Shown piece by piece: positions 11,093 to 24,640 of a stretch of 64,000 nucleotides of DNA. Made by a program: the position numbers and the translations under genes. The stretch covers positions 30,864,028 through 30,928,027 of the forward strand of contig NC_091947.1 of assembly GCF_041260155.1 (NCBI RefSeq), in the 5' to 3' direction. The notes below the pieces were generated by a model, which was not told the DNA's origin, searched no databases, and worked only from the letters and a program-made list of their open reading frames with translations. The DNA comes from Ptychodera flava (lineage: Eukaryota > Hemichordata > Enteropneusta > Ptychoderidae). Numbering within the stretch: the first letter of the stretch is position 1; each line of letters opens with the position of its first letter.

Positions 11093-11299
11093 AATTCAGC
11101 TGGCCATATAATAGCTCCCACGCTAATATGTTGCAGTACGGTAGGAATTATGTCAAATGCCACCGCACTGTATGACATGGGCGCAAAGTTCATTATTGGA
11201 CCTTTAAACGATGGACTCCTCTCAACACAACAGGAAGTTCATCGTAACGACTTTCTCATCGTTTCATCCCGTTGAACCGGGTAAAATTACAAGTTCGGC

Positions 11300-14200
11300 A
11301 TGGAATACGATCCCCTGGACGTCCACAGTGAACAACTACTGCGGGGTGAGGCGAAAAGGCAAGAAGTCCCCATAAATATTGCTGTGGGCGGAGGCTTTAC
11401 TGTATACAAACGAAGATGGTTTGTACTGTTCGTCGTCGCTCTTCACGCCGCTTCAGCTCAAATGGTAATAGCCATTTCTTTTCTGTTGTTTTTCGCATTC
11501 TCTGAACACAGGTAACATGATACTGTAGTTGTCGTATTGTTGTGAGGCAATATATTTTAAGGAGAAGGTCGACGGGTTCCAAAACAGTGTGACCAAAAGC
11601 ATGACCTACTTTTGAGTCAGTCGACCTAATTTTGTCACTGTAGACTCTCTTTTTACATTTTTTTCCACATTGAACAGATCAAACAAGATCAGAAAGCTCT
11701 GCAGCTAGCTCTCTAGGAGTCATTTCCACAATACATTTAATTTAACACTGAAATGAGTCCCTGGCCATTAAGACGTTCCTTAACGCGACTAAGGAACAAA
11801 CATTCGGACTCTCACAATACGTTTTGGTCTAACACTTGACTGTGAGTGTTCATGGAGTATTAAGTGAAGTTTTCACCGGTAATTTTTTTTGAAATTGAAG
11901 ATTTTATATATTCCCTATAGAGGTAACTTAAGGATGGCGGCCAGTTTGAGTTCCAACAGTCGGTAAATATTGGTAATTTTCTCTTTAAACCATTACTGTG
12001 TATCAAACATTACCCCAAACTTGATGATCACATGACCCTTGGGTAAGCTTTGACAGCACCAGTTCGTCACCCGGACCCACCATCGTGTAATAGATGACAG
12101 CTTCCAAATAGAAATTTAACGTATCTTGAATGGAAAGGGCCTTCCTCTGTCAAGGCTGTCCGACGATCTGCTATCGGAACATAGTGTGATATTGATGTAC
12201 TCTAACCTTTAACAGATCTGGTTGTCATTCAGTCCAGTCGCCACGGAAGCGGCAAAGTTCTATAACGTCCCGGTGTCGAGGATCAACCTATTTTCTCTAA
12301 TGTTTCTAATTTTATCAATACCAATGGGTTTTGTAGCGGCCTGGCTGCTAGATACATATGGACTCAGGCCAGGGGTGAGTTGTCTCCGTTTTCTTGAATA
12401 CATGTATGTATAGTGGTTTAATTTGCCGTTGCCTACTACTTGCAATTGTGACTTTAAAGGATCTACATTAACGGTCAGTCGCAGTAACTTTTGGTGATTT
12501 TTTCGTTCTTTTTGCTTTCAATGTAAATCACTTCCTTATTAAACTCCTCAAAGCACGCTGAGATACGCGGTATTTCGCTAGTCAACCCAGCTAGACTGCA
12601 TTGCTACTGTTGACAGGTGAACTCTGTCCGAACAACAATTCAAATCAACAATAGCAGCTTGAATGCGCGTTACACGTATGCACACTATGTTGACGAGCTG
12701 AAAAGTGGGTGTGTCAACGTGCTTTAGGGAGTAGGACAAGAAACTTGCAGTTGACATACAAAACAAACATCGTGAAAGAATCGTCAAAAGTTATAATATT
12801 GGCCTTTTAGTCACGGTAATTGCTTCATTGCCAATTACTTGCACTTGATGGATTTTGTATCTTTGATTCTTTGCTAAAAGGGTTCGCAGAATACAATCCG
12901 ATGACTTAAGATATTTAAAAGCTTTTGTTTTTGTATTCAGATCTTGCTTGCATCTTGGGTGAACACCATCGGTGGCGTCGTTAGAATCATCAGCACGCTC
13001 GATTTCGTACCAAAGTCTCATGCTTTCTCTGTCGCGATGGCTGGCCAAGTCATCGCAGCAACAGTTTACCCTGTGTTCACGTCCTGCCCGACGAAAGTCG
13101 CCAATAAATGGTTTGGTGAAAATCAAAGATCCGTGGCCACCATGATCGGCACTTTCCCTTTGGGATATCTATTGGCAAATTTGCTATCGCCGTTGCTGAT
13201 CAAAAAAGAGCCACCTGGTATGGGTGGAATTGAGTTTATGGTAAGTGTTGATATTGACGTCCCTTATACCGCCATTGGCAGTAACCTCAGTGAACAAGCG
13301 CTTTCTTGTCTCATTGTGGTATGTTGAATGCTTCTGTAATTTTCTCTGTAGGTAATTTCGCAGTACATTTAGTAGTTTAAATTGCACTTGATGAAAAAGG
13401 ATAAAATCAACGTTTTCAACCTACCGTGTCATGAAATATTTTTTTAATCGGCACCTGAAGCTCATATGGAGAGGTGCGGAAATTTAGCTTCGCCATGGTA
13501 ATACGTTCCCCTGTTGATCAAAACAACCAATCACCTGTTCAATAAATGAACCTTTCAACCAGTCAAACGATTGAACGATCGATCGACCGACCAATCAACC
13601 AGTCATTCATTCATTCAATCAATCTATATCCAAATATTCGATACAATGTGATCGATTAAAGGTTTGAGGGATAATGTTATGTTGTATAACGAATTATCGT
13701 TTTTGTTCGTATCATCAAAAAGCCTCGACTGATTAAAGCAACAAAAACAAACAAACAAACGAACCATCACTCTTCTTAGACAAACAAATAATCTACTTGT
13801 ATCACCACGCACGACTGGTGCGTGAAAATGTGACAAATTTTGCAATACCGACTTGCCGCATCCTTGCCAGCCCAACGTTTCAAAGCTCTGCAAAGCTTAC
13901 CTGATGTTGTCCAATATCCCTGACCGAGCTGAGCCATACAAGCTCCGCTGGTAATAGAACAACGGCACTTTCATGTTTATAATATATACGTGAATCGATA
14001 TGAAATTTGGAACGCTTGCAAGCTTTTCACATTTTTTTTTCAATATTTCAAGAGCCAGCTTAGATTACAGTCGATCAGTCCTGTCAACCGTGTACGGTAC
14101 AGGTAAATGATGTATTCGTAAAATCGTAAACGTTGATGCACATGTATCCAGAATACGTTTTAACATGATTATGAAAAGTCGAGCCAAAGCATTCGAAATT

Positions 14201-17200
14201 CGTGAATCTAATCTTAGGAAATTGCACTGTCTGTTACATGTAACGCGAGAAAGTTCGCTAACAATCCCCGCATTTATAATCTTTTCCAGTTAATAATAAT
14301 ATGTGTACCATCAGCCTTTGGCACATTGCTGGCAACATTTGGTTTATGCAACAGCTTACCTCCCACGCCGCCATCGAGAGCAGCCGAACGACAAGATGAA
14401 CCGTTTTGGACTGGATTCAAAGAGGTAAAGCTAACAGATAAGACTGAACAATTTAATGTTTATCGACGAAGGCGTTTGTTGTGTCACAGTTGTAGTTAAA
14501 GGGAGAGTGTCGTCGGAACTCTGCTCAAAGGCTTGCGGGGGCCCCTATGACCGATGTAAACATTGTATCTATGGTACATTAGCGACTGATGAAAGTTAAA
14601 ACATGTTTGTTAACAATGCATGTCGTAAAATTTACGGGTTGCAGCCATGTTGACGTGATGCATCTCTAGAGACAACCTCCCTTTAACTTTATAATTTTAT
14701 TACTCATCAATTATAATTGATGTATTTATCACGAGTTTCGTTTTCAAGGAGCTTGCAACTAGTCTGAGAGTGCCGAATCTGTTTGATATATTATATCCGA
14801 CTACTTTACCAAATCCATAGCGATCAATGTTATTCTGTTTAATATACATGAGTATACAAGTGATGCGTAAAATGGCGATTTTATAGATATCGTATCAGTT
14901 GTGTGTCATTTGGTCGGAATAGTGTATCAGGCATGGTTCTTTAGGAAATCAAGTATATTGTTAAATGTAACTGCCAAAGATTAATTATCCAATGTATCAT
15001 GTGAATGCAAATACCCTTTCTTTGCATACCGTTACTAGAGATTGTCTCTATGATGCATGTTCCCTCATTTCATGAAGATCAAAACCTTTGTGTTTTCTGA
15101 CAGATTCTGAAAATCCGTTCATTTTGGATCCTAATGGTTCTATGCGGATGTGGAGTTGGTCTGTTCAATGCAGTAAGCCTCCTACTCGAGCAGATCCTAT
15201 GTCCCCATGGCTACACTCCGGTAATAGGCACTTTTCACCGCAAACTTCTCTTTATCCATGTACCCTTCATTTTAAAGGTGGATGTCACTGCGGTTTTAGA
15301 AGGCAGACACAGATCAGAAAGTAATTCCAGTGACAAGACCAGACAGAAATGTTTGTAAGAGATGCAGTCAGTACATGGCGTAAACAAAACATGATAATGT
15401 ACACATTTGGTAAATAAATCCATTCAGCTATGACCGTTTTGAAGAGGAAACTAATTTAATGTGAAATCCTTTGCCGACTATATACCTAAAATATATAGAT
15501 AGAGTCAACGTCAATTAATAACGTACGTTTCTGACAGTCACCAGAATACATCCAATTAAGTTAAAGCTTTCCCATTTATCTGTTGTCATGTTTTTCACAG
15601 TAATTTCTTCACGTATACCCTAAGCTTATGTATCAAGCGGTTGACTTATGACCGGGAGGGCGGTAGTCAAGCCCTGTTTAGGTACAAGTGACGGTGCACC
15701 CTGCACCGTTCGAACTGCAAAGCACAAAGTCTACAATTCCGTTCGCTATGACAGTGCCCCAGGGCGTGGGTGATGCATTTCATCGCATCTTTAGAACTCC
15801 TGCTGTTGAAATAATTTCGTGTTTGTAGACTTTTGCAGGTATCTGTGGAGCTTTAATCATTGGCGTCGGTTTTATCGGAGCCGTCACTGCAAGCATTATA
15901 CTTGATAGAACTAAAATGTACGATGAAATCTGTAAAGTAATGCTGTGTTTGGGTTCGATCGCCATGTCGTTCTTGGCTGCGGTAAGATGATGAACTAATT
16001 GTAAGGTGTACTTATTATCTATTTCTAAACTTTGGCAACTTTGAATAGTAAACGTTTCCTCATATCGCTCAGGCAATTTTTGATTTCATGAGTATTTCAA
16101 GTAACAAATTCGATAAGAAGCATATTTTTAAAATGAGATGGCAGAGCCAAAAGTATTTCTAAAGAGTGAAACATTTTCTCTAAAAGGGATTTGTATCTTG
16201 TCCCTTTTCATAACTGAAACAATGAAGCTGATTTTTTCCATTCAAAATTATCTTCTCGATAAATATAAAAATATTTAAGTTAGATCCTTTTCACCAAACC
16301 CAAAAAGAGAGTCGATGTGAAATACTATAATATTCGTGTTATTACGTACTCGTACGTTCTCTCTCTAATAACAATACGCACATGTGAACAAGGAACAACA
16401 GACATTAAATTCATTCATTTAAAATAAATTTTATAATTAATTAATCTATTATGATTTATTCATAGTTTGTATTGATTTTAGCGTCTAAGACATTTAACTG
16501 AAGACACTCTACACCTCTACCAGAGTCTTAATCTGGAACATCTCGCTATTTTCAGAGACCTAAGGGAAGGCAGCAGACCACGGCTGTGTAGCCATGGCAA
16601 GGAACTCTGATTCGTTAATGACACAATAACTGTATCGAGACCAACCATAGAACGTCTTTCAGTTTTCATTTTCGATTCGTGCATACCCAAGCCGCGGGAC
16701 TTGTCTTATAGTTGAATACAGCTCAAATCTGCGACTGCACTGTACAGAATGATTGCAGCCTTCTGTACCAGAAAAAATACGGAAAGCCTCCCGTTCGATT
16801 AAAATTGCATAGTTTTTTCTCAGTTTGTGTTTCGCAAAATTGTGTTTGTTACGTTATTTTGCGATTGATGATTTTGACTGCATAATTTGATGAATGGTAT
16901 ATTTCACTCTTTACAAACAGGTTGGCAGTATTTCGGATAAAAAAGTATCAGTCGCCGTTGGATCGGCTATCACTGGCTTCTTCCTGTGTGGTTCCTATCC
17001 GATTGTATTGGAGTTAGCAGTGGAAGCAACCTATCCAATAGCACAGGCGACATCCACTGGCCTTATTCTCATTTCGGGGTAAAAAGACTGCACAGTTATT
17101 TTACTGTTTAAGAAGAGCTGGCCTCCATAGCAAATGATGGCCATAAGGGTGTTTGGGTTTGGTGTAAGAAGTATGTTCTGTTTGTCGACAAATATCTCTG

Positions 17201-18345
17201 GAATTTCAGCAACAAATTTATGTCTACAGACCATTGTAAAGATATCTTTTTTTAAAATTTGAATATTGGTTAGCATAGTTAAGAAATTCGCTAAGTGTAT
17301 TTTAGAAAGTGACAATGAATATTGCCTTGTCGGACATGTAACACAAATTTAAGTAACAGGAAAGAGCACATAGGCTTACCTATTTTAACCAGAGCCAGTT
17401 TAGCCGTTCTTCAACGTTCGGATGTATTTCTACTTCGTATGATTCTCGTAACACTTTGTATTTTCAGATGTACGGCACACCTTCTAAATCGACTGTAACT
17501 TTTCTATCTCCACAGTCACATACAAGGTATTGCGTACACATTTGCAATGCAAGCGTTAGGGAGACCGTTACCTGATCATCTGGTAGACGTTCAACAATGC
17601 AATAAAGGAAACCAAACCGTTACATTTTATGCAGAAGATACCAATAGCGACCTCCCGGATGATATGACCTGTAAGCCAACAACAAATTTGTGATACGAAT
17701 ACACTTGAACTTCAGTGAAACCATCGACGTATATATAATTACAATAAATGCCAAACTATAGAGCTATAGTCATTCTAATGTAAAGTAATGTTCATGAATT
17801 TCCATCAGATCAAACCCGTCTCGGGAACAGATAGTCGGACTGTCAAACTTTCACAATTGTTTTCTGATCTACCACTTGTGGGGGTCATTATAAAGCTCTT
17901 GGTATAAGAATAATTTCTACAGTCTTAGTTTTTTGAGGAAATCAGATATTGTATTTTTCTCCACAGAGTTAACACAGGTACGGCAGCCATTGCGAATTTC
18001 AAATAATGGTAAATTTTTGGTAATTTGTTTCTCTAGAACCAAAATTTGTACGGTGATCCCTGATTTTGATTCTTGAATTTGAAAGAGAATTGTCTAAAGA
18101 TTCCTTGAGAAATGTTTGAGCAAAAGTTTAAGTCTTTCATCGAGGTGCATACTACCTTAAAACTCAAAGTTTGCATATTAAATATTTATTTTATATAATT
18201 TTTTACACTTTTGTTCACAGGGTCGATGTTATTTGCTGCAGGTCTGATGTCACTGACCGTGATTTCGTTCACTTTGCTATTCAGCACGGAGTACAAGAGA
18301 AGGAACACAGAAAATGCGCTGAATTATTCAAGACTAACACTTTGA
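11300..18345 (+). CDS. SLC49A3: SLC49A3-like (FLVCR family) MFS transporter, gene A, nine exons
   Basis: Exons: 11300-11464, 12216-12374, 12941-13240, 14290-14424, 15104-15220, 15829-15981, 16921-17078, 17516-17670, 18221-18345; 488 codons, all GT-AG, frame continuous. Start ATG has G at -3 and +4. Motifs: YKRRWFVLF before TM1, IWLSFSP after it, WLLDTYGLRPG after TM2, WFGENQRS between TM4 and TM5, cytosolic LPPTPPS linker after TM6, LLLEQILCPHGY in TM7, LDRTK after TM8, ELAVEATYP before TM11. These match human SLC49A3 (MFSD7) better than FLVCR1/2. FLVCR1/2 carry choline and ethanolamine; SLC49A3 has no settled substrate. The TM1 Trp equal to FLVCR1 W125 is kept; the Q471 position is His, first full codon of exon 8. 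Tandem paralogue of 46941-56933. Confidence 0.93.
11795..12000 (+). mobile_element. Degraded family 1 MITE in gene A intron 1
   Basis: Shares 'gaacaaacattcggactctca', 'agttttcaccgg' and 'taacttaaggatggcggcca' blocks with 933-1283 and 7221-7575. The right end is lost. Confidence 0.55.
12483..12793 (+). mobile_element. MITE, family 2, filling most of gene A intron 2
   Basis: AGTAACTTTTGGTGATTTTT at the left and inverted ATCGTCAAAAGTTATAATAT at the right, with CTCCTCAAAGCACG and an inverted CGTGCTTTAGGGAG inside. Second copy at 1801-2055. Confidence 0.7.
14495..14687. mobile_element. MITE, family 3, in gene A intron 4
   Basis: Starts GTTAAAGGGAGAGTGTCGTC and ends GACAACCTCCCTTTAAC, inverted ends of ~16 bp. 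Related inverted copy around 10770-11092. Confidence 0.75.
17820..18160 (+). mobile_element. Family 1 MITE, 5'-truncated, in gene A intron 8
   Basis: The right end CGAGGTGCATACTACCTTAA is intact; the left terminus is missing and the copy starts at ctcgggaacagatag. It ends ~60 bp before the last exon of gene A. Confidence 0.75.
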
Positions 18346-18632
18346 TAAAAACATCACCGGAAATCGCAAAAAAGTGTATGCGTCGTTTGCGATTGAAAAA
18401 AAGATGAATTCGTTTGTATGAAGTCGGCCAACTTTAAAGGCATTTACATTTATCCATTGCCAAGACCACACTAGCCTTAATGATACTTGATTGCAATGAA
18501 GTAGACTGTAACAAGTGAACCGATACGACTGTGAGGGTTCGCCTATGAAATTTAAAGAAAAATATCCAAAAATGTGTATTGTTTGCAAAAGGAAGTATGT
18601 GAACTTCCACGTATAGCAACAGACAATGGTGA

Positions 18633-18638
18633 AATAAA
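18633..18638 (+). terminator. Candidate polyadenylation signal of gene A
   Basis: AATAAA 288 bp after the gene A stop, the first one downstream. Confidence 0.55.
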
Positions 18639-18639
18639 A

Positions 18640-21390
18640 AGTTTACCAAATGTCACCACTGCTCAAAGAAGGGACAATATAATGTTTCATTTTTCCATTA
18701 TTTTTGCTCTGAGCAACTGTAAATCTTCTTATTTTTCTACCTAAAGTATGTTGACAAAGAATAGGAACATTAGCCTTGCAAACACAGCCCATTCCGTACT
18801 ATGTGCAGTCATTGTGTTGTCAGATTAATTCTGATCAAAACCAAAATCAGTTTCGACAATCAAACCTCACACCAGACACATGATTTTCGGAGTATTACAA
18901 GAAACTGTATTCGTGAAACAAAGACATAAAGAAATTTCAAGGAAATTACATTGAAAAGTTGACAAGCGTTCGAACTTAAAGACCAAATAGCTGTATCTGT
19001 TAGCATTATTTTTGTGATTTTACTTCCAAACTAAAACAAGTTCGTGGGAATATACTCATTGAGAGGTGTTTATACAAGTATAATAAACTGTCCACTCGGA
19101 CTGCATGTGCAATTTTGAGCAAGATAAATATTAAACGTTTGCCAATACATAAAATGGCGCCCTCATGCAAACAAAGCAAAAACACTGTACGTCATGCATA
19201 TATGCATTGGAATCTTCACAGAAACAACAGAGTAGTCCAATATAATGCATAGTGCTGAATGTTTTCCACTAGGACATCATATGGCGGGAAGTCAAAATAA
19301 CGATTAAAATTTAAATTGTCAAATTTTTCAATAGTGAAAGACTATATCCTTTAAATTTTGTAGAATTTAAAGAAAACCAGAGCAAATAGAAAGCCTTTTC
19401 AGGTCAAAACATTTCAAGAGTTAAAGCTAAAGGGGCTTTGAACCACAGACGGTAACGTTTCTCTACTGACCCTGCTCTAACCTGGGCTAGTTTCGTTTCC
19501 AAATGAGTCATGGCCAAGGGTTGTCAACAAGTTGTTGCCTTTGTCGTCAGAAGGACAATTTTCAAGGGTAAGTCTATACGGAGGGGGGGGGGGGCATTTG
19601 AATGCATTTTGGGGCTTAAAGGGGCACTCGAAACGAAACTGTCTAAGATTGATATGAAATGTGTTTGGTTGTCTCTTAAATAAAAAAGTCACAAAATAAA
19701 TTGTAAAGAAAAAACACAATCTCTATCGTGTATTGAATACCTTTAGTAAATGTTTTTGATTGTGGAAATTTCGTCATTTCCCTATTTCGTTCTTATTTCG
19801 CTAAGTTGCTATATCGTTTATTATAAAAAGCCCAAAATTCCACTCCATACGATAGTCACCACTCCCATCAACATATTATTAATGGCGCGTGACACAAGTT
19901 ACAGAATCCGTGGTCATTGTTTTAAAATGCGCGCAACAAAATTGCAATTTGATATGCAGCCGCTTATTTAGGATATGCCTTTTTCAATATTGACTTTGAC
20001 CCGACTTAGTTGACATTTTTTTGTAATTATCCCCTCAGACATTTAGTAGACGTTTTCTCAGGCGATGTTTAAAACAAGCGCGCTTCTTTGATACTTACAA
20101 AAATACTTAACAATAAAACGGTAGTTTCTATGCTGAGACAATTCCTTGGCACTTTGTGGCCAGTTGATTTTCTAATTTAGGTATTCTATGGAAAATAGAC
20201 TGAAGGATAATTTTGAAATTTCAAATATTTTAGGCGAGCAGGTGAAGCGCATTTGGCCCTATTCTAAGTATGATAGATTTTGCCTCAAGTTAAAGTGTGA
20301 GAAATCGGTAAAAAGCCTTGTGAGGATGGTAGCGGCCAATCAGAATTTTACTTGGAGAGTTTCATTCAATATTTGAACATCCTATCTTTTTTCAAAATTC
20401 TGTCTAACTAATACCTATACATTTTCCTTTTAACTATCAAAAAGTCAAAATAGCATTATTATCTATCGATGTCTGAATATGGGTCTCCATATCATGTTGT
20501 GGAATGTTCGGTGTCAAAGACTATTTTAACTTGTAGTTTTTTTTCTTACCTTCTATGGATTTTCTATGGATTATTTTTTATCCGAAATAAACAATAATGA
20601 TAAACTGATTTTTTATTTTATTCAGTTAATTTAGTCTATTATAAAAAATTATAGTGTGAAAAATGACTAGAACAACATATCGAATGACTAATAAGTTGCA
20701 TATTGTATGACTTCATAAAGGACTTTGCGGACCACAGTTTTTACGGGCAACCGAAATTGCAAAGGCGTGCAGTTATTTATCTGCAAATACGTAAAAATAT
20801 TCAGCAAATTGAATCTTTTTATTCTACCACATAAATATACCTGATAATATGATGGTTCTCACGTACGTCTGTAACCTATAGAGATTCATTGTACAGTAAG
20901 TTTCGGTATCAGAGGATGTAATGCGACAATTGTACAACGGAGGCGCTTAGCGCCACGGCGTACCAATTTCACAAGATAAGACGGTGTAGCGGTTTGGCTG
21001 GTTTTCAGTCCCAGGTGTCGTACGTTGCGTCGCGTAATCGCACGCAGACTGTGAACGCGTTGAGCGCGTCTGCTATTACTAAGCACAGAGAACGAAACCT
21101 AAAAATTTAAATTGAATTTCGTGAGGATTATTTCATATTGATTTCAAAGGTTTTGCACTGCCATCGCTCACTGTGTGGTGGTAATATTACATTTGGAAAT
21201 ATAACGAATCTTGTTTTCCTAGGATTTGAAACTTGTGTGACGCCAAAGGTCAAATAGCGGCAAAATACGATAGCACCACCTCAGAACTTCTTGTCAGGCA
21301 AGGATAACTGGTGTATATATCTTCTATTCAGAAGCGTATAGTTTATATGGGGACTGAAACACTATAGGAAAAAATTGCGAGACTGGAGCG
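18640..21390. other. Intergenic, no gene seen
   Basis: AT-rich. Short ORFs (for example 19750-19971 and 20188-20376) lack splice or family support. There is a C/G-run 'ggaggggggggggggca' at 19580. Confidence 0.5.
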
Positions 21391-21394
21391 AGAA

Positions 21395-21570
21395 AGTGAC
21401 CGGTGACCAGTGAGAAATGCACTCCTTGGTGAGATAATAGATTGTCACCGGTGAGAATGGAAATTCTCACCAAGCACTGTGAGAATGGTAATTTTTACGG
21501 TGAGAATCAACCAGACTCACCATTCATTGGTGAGAATCAGCCAGACTCATTGTACACTGGTGTGAATCAA
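21395..21570 (+). repeat. Irregular GGTGAGAAT short-word repeats
   Basis: GGTGAGAAT, its reverse complement ATTCTCACC and variants occur many times within 175 bp (accggtgagaatgg, attctcacc, ggtgagaatca). No unit length is constant. Confidence 0.65.
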
Positions 21571-21609
21571 TCTGCTTAAATCTTCTTGGAAAATTCTGGT
21601 AAAGAAAAA

Positions 21610-22220
21610 TTAACTTCTTGGACTGACAAAATAAGAATCAGATATCATATCTCGAATCAATCTTGAAGATGATTTTCTAAGTGAAAGCGACAAATTCTGA
21701 CCATGCACCATAACGGCATTTTCAGGTCGCACACAAACTGCTTGATGAATTTTCAGGTATTTAGGTATAGCAGATATTAGCCCTTGCCACTGTAAAAAGT
21801 TAATTTTGTTTATCCCGAGATTTCTAAAGAAATTCCAGTCTTTAAAATTGCCTTCAGAGGTAAAAATATCTGCGATATAAACAATCCCCAGTTTGTAGAA
21901 GTCATTTAAAAATATACTTTTCCCATTAATCAAAATATTTTTGTTATTCCATATTATTTCAAAAGGTGGGGGTAAATCATTCTGTGAAAAGGAACTCCAG
22001 ATTTGTAGTATTTCTTTCAAAAAAGGAGGAAATTTTACACCAAGTGCCTTTAGTGAGTAAGTGCACTTAAAAATAAAAGGTCCACCAACTGGTTTCAAAT
22101 AGTAATCAAAGACCAATTTCCAAGGATGAAAACGTGAGAAAAGGTAGTGTTTGACCCAGGTCACTTTTAAACCCTTATGCAGAGCAACTATATCCAACAT
22201 TCTGAGTCCACTTGGCCTAT
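21610..22220 (-). pseudogene. Non-LTR retrotransposon fragment, region after the reverse transcriptase
   Basis: A 196-codon open frame on the minus strand, preceded in frame by GLR. It begins SGLRMLDIVALHKGLKVTW and continues WKLVFDYYLKP..., IWNNKNILINGKSIFL and LQWQGLISAIP. This order (GGL.M.D....LK..W, then W-rich, then IWNN..I..GK) is characteristic of the C-terminal part of LINE ORF2 proteins. The RT and endonuclease parts are absent and a stop follows. Clade not assigned. No flanking poly(A) or target duplication was recognised. Confidence 0.75.
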
Positions 22221-22229
22221 GTCACCTAT

Positions 22230-24530
22230 CATAGTGTCACGTGCTACTCTGTCGTGACCCTTCCAACATTTTATTATTAGACTAACTGCAATAATTAATT
22301 GTACAGTTGTAGCCCGCGCCCGCGCCCCGGGTAAGCTTAACTCTAATTCGGAACTTAAGTGACGTCAGTTGCGGCGGCGTCGTGCACGTGAATTGACTGT
22401 ACCCTTTGTCATTACTGTTGAAGTACACCTCTTATTGCTACAAGCATTGCGGGCTTCATGAAACGTTGGTTCTCTGTACAGGTATTATGGTCTCGCCGTT
22501 ATATTCATGCAGTGACGTATAATCTCTTGTTTGCACGTCAACACATTGGCCTGTTTACAACCTCCTGTGCACACTAATGGTGACCGTAATTTACACAGAC
22601 ATAATCATAAGATCCCGCCCGTGAATGTCAAAGGTGAACGGGATTAACTTGATCTCGGGTATCAAGTCCCTGGCCTTTAAACTATGCACGCGTCACAAAT
22701 AGAATACCTATGGTCGTTGCGGTAAGAATCCATAGAGTGACCGTGGATAAAACCAAATGCAGAAAACAAAACATACGATGCAACACGAAATCGAAGTTTG
22801 CATTGAAAATAACGGAAGGAAACGTGAAAGTTGAAGTCGCCCATGTCCACACACATTTTGTCTACGTAGATTGGGACGCTTTACAGACCCTTGACGACTT
22901 TTCAGATTTTTACAAACTGAGCCTGCAGCGAGATTTACAGCAGGTATATACTGTTCAAAATCTGGCTCATTGCTTCGTAAAACCATACTGAGACTACTGT
23001 CTATGGTAAGACTGACAGGTCTTTCTTCCCCAACCACTGATAACCTGGACTGAATGATTGATCTAAAATGGAATATGAGGTTACAGTCTATGGTAGAACC
23101 AAGAAAGTAATATAATCAAATCAATGCGTACAGTTTGAGTGAATAGTCCTCTGTGACGTTCTAGCGGCGTGACCGGCATCCCCTTTGCAGGGCTCGAAAT
23201 TAACTTCTTTCCCTGGTAGTCCGATTGGGCTGCCATTTTCTGAAGTTGGTAGCCCAGCGACAAGGTCTGGTAGCCCCTGCATGAATGAAGAGGTTTCTTT
23301 TTAAAGGATATTTTAATTTATATCTAGACAATGAACGATTTATTTTTCATGATTCTATCCAGGAAGTGGATTTTCTAGTCATTTGACATAAATACCTGCA
23401 GATCATAGCCTTAGGAGAACGGTATACCATGTGCAGTGGACAACGGTGACGCCTCAAAGTTTCACGAATTATTCACACATACGCAGAGCTTATATGCAAA
23501 TTTTGATGTTGGCAATGACAACGACTTTTCTTGAACTTTTAAGAAACTTTAAGTAGAGCAGTCTCTGTACTGTGAAACTTTCTGTGTTTAGATTACAAAG
23601 TTTCCAGTAGCAACTTGGAAGTGAGGAGTGACAGTGTTTGCCATTATTTTATGAAAAATGACAAATCTCATACGATAGCTTTTTAGGCTATTGCTTACTT
23701 GAATAACGTAATAAAGGTACCTTTCCAGACTGTAGGGAGCGATTAACGGTTTGTGTACAGAATTAAATTATTCAAGCATTTCTTCAGCAAGGCTGTGGGA
23801 AGGGGATCAAGACAGCTTGTTTGACTGTATGATGAGAGATAGTTCTTCGACACTGGTCGTATGGAAAGACAAGAAACTGAATTTACCAACGATATGAAAA
23901 TTTAAGAACTAAGAATCTAGTCTATATAAGGATTTATATTTATCTTTCTTGCACACTACAAAGATGGAGGTACAAGCGAGATTACTGTATTTTCTGGTAT
24001 GCAGTTTCATTTTTTGTCGTTGTTATGCTCATTTTAACACTTCCTTTGTTGTGTTTCGCACCTCCTGCGACGTTTTGTTCTCCTGTCTACGTTGTGACAG
24101 TGAATAATTTTGTTTTGGGTCACAGTCCTGTGATTTAGTTTTTGCACGGAGCACGGTTACCGTATCCAAACGTGCATGGGGATACAAGCAAGATGGTTTT
24201 TGCTTAGATTTCTAGTTTTCGAAAACTAATACTATATACCACTGAATTTAGGAATACAACCTATTGCTGTAATGTTTACCATTGAAGATCAAAACGGCGG
24301 CTACTGTCTTGCAGTACCGACACTGATAGTTGCAAAGGCGCCTGATATATTCATGAAAGCAATAATACATTACATTTTGTGCAACAACTTCTCTAAGGCT
24401 CAATGTGTTCAACTTGAATTGTGATAAATCAAAGACTTTTCCATCATCATACCGTATGGTTGGAATAGTGGAATCAAATGTAAGCATTAATTTGTCAAAA
24501 TTGGTTAAATTGTGAATGATCAAGGGTGGA
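22230..24530. other. Intergenic, no supported gene
   Basis: An open stretch at 22710-22944 (+) ends in a donor-like CAG|GTATAT but has no recognised homology or partner exon. 'gggatcaagtccctggcct' type sequence (22650) recurs near 55730, so part of this is dispersed repeat. Confidence 0.4.
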
Positions 24531-24532
24531 GG

Positions 24533-24640
24533 TGGGCTGAACCATCGTGGCGCAGTGGTAGAGTCCAAGCCTTTGGAACCAAAGTCACTAGAAGTCAGGC
24601 CGAATGAATAGAGTTCAATACCCGCACAGGCCCACCTTGA
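24533..24640 (+). mobile_element. tRNA-derived SINE head
   Basis: Box A-like TGGCGCAGTGG at 24548-24558 and box B-like GAGTTCAATACCC at 24611-24623 have tRNA-like spacing. The ends do not form an acceptor stem, so this is a SINE promoter rather than a working tRNA. The body probably continues downstream of box B. Confidence 0.6.

Noticed and set aside
12944..13327. The exon 3 frame of gene A extended as a stand-alone 127-codon protein
   Set aside because: The frame reads through a strong donor (ATG|gtaagt at 13241) into intron; only 12941-13240 is coding.
22710..22991. Possible exon encoding KFALKITEGNVKVEV.. with a GTATAT donor
   Set aside because: No recognised family, no acceptor or partner exon identified; kept only as part of the intergenic description.
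24533..24640. A functional tRNA gene
   Set aside because: Box A and B are present but acceptor-stem ends do not pair and the anticodon arm is poor; read as a SINE head.
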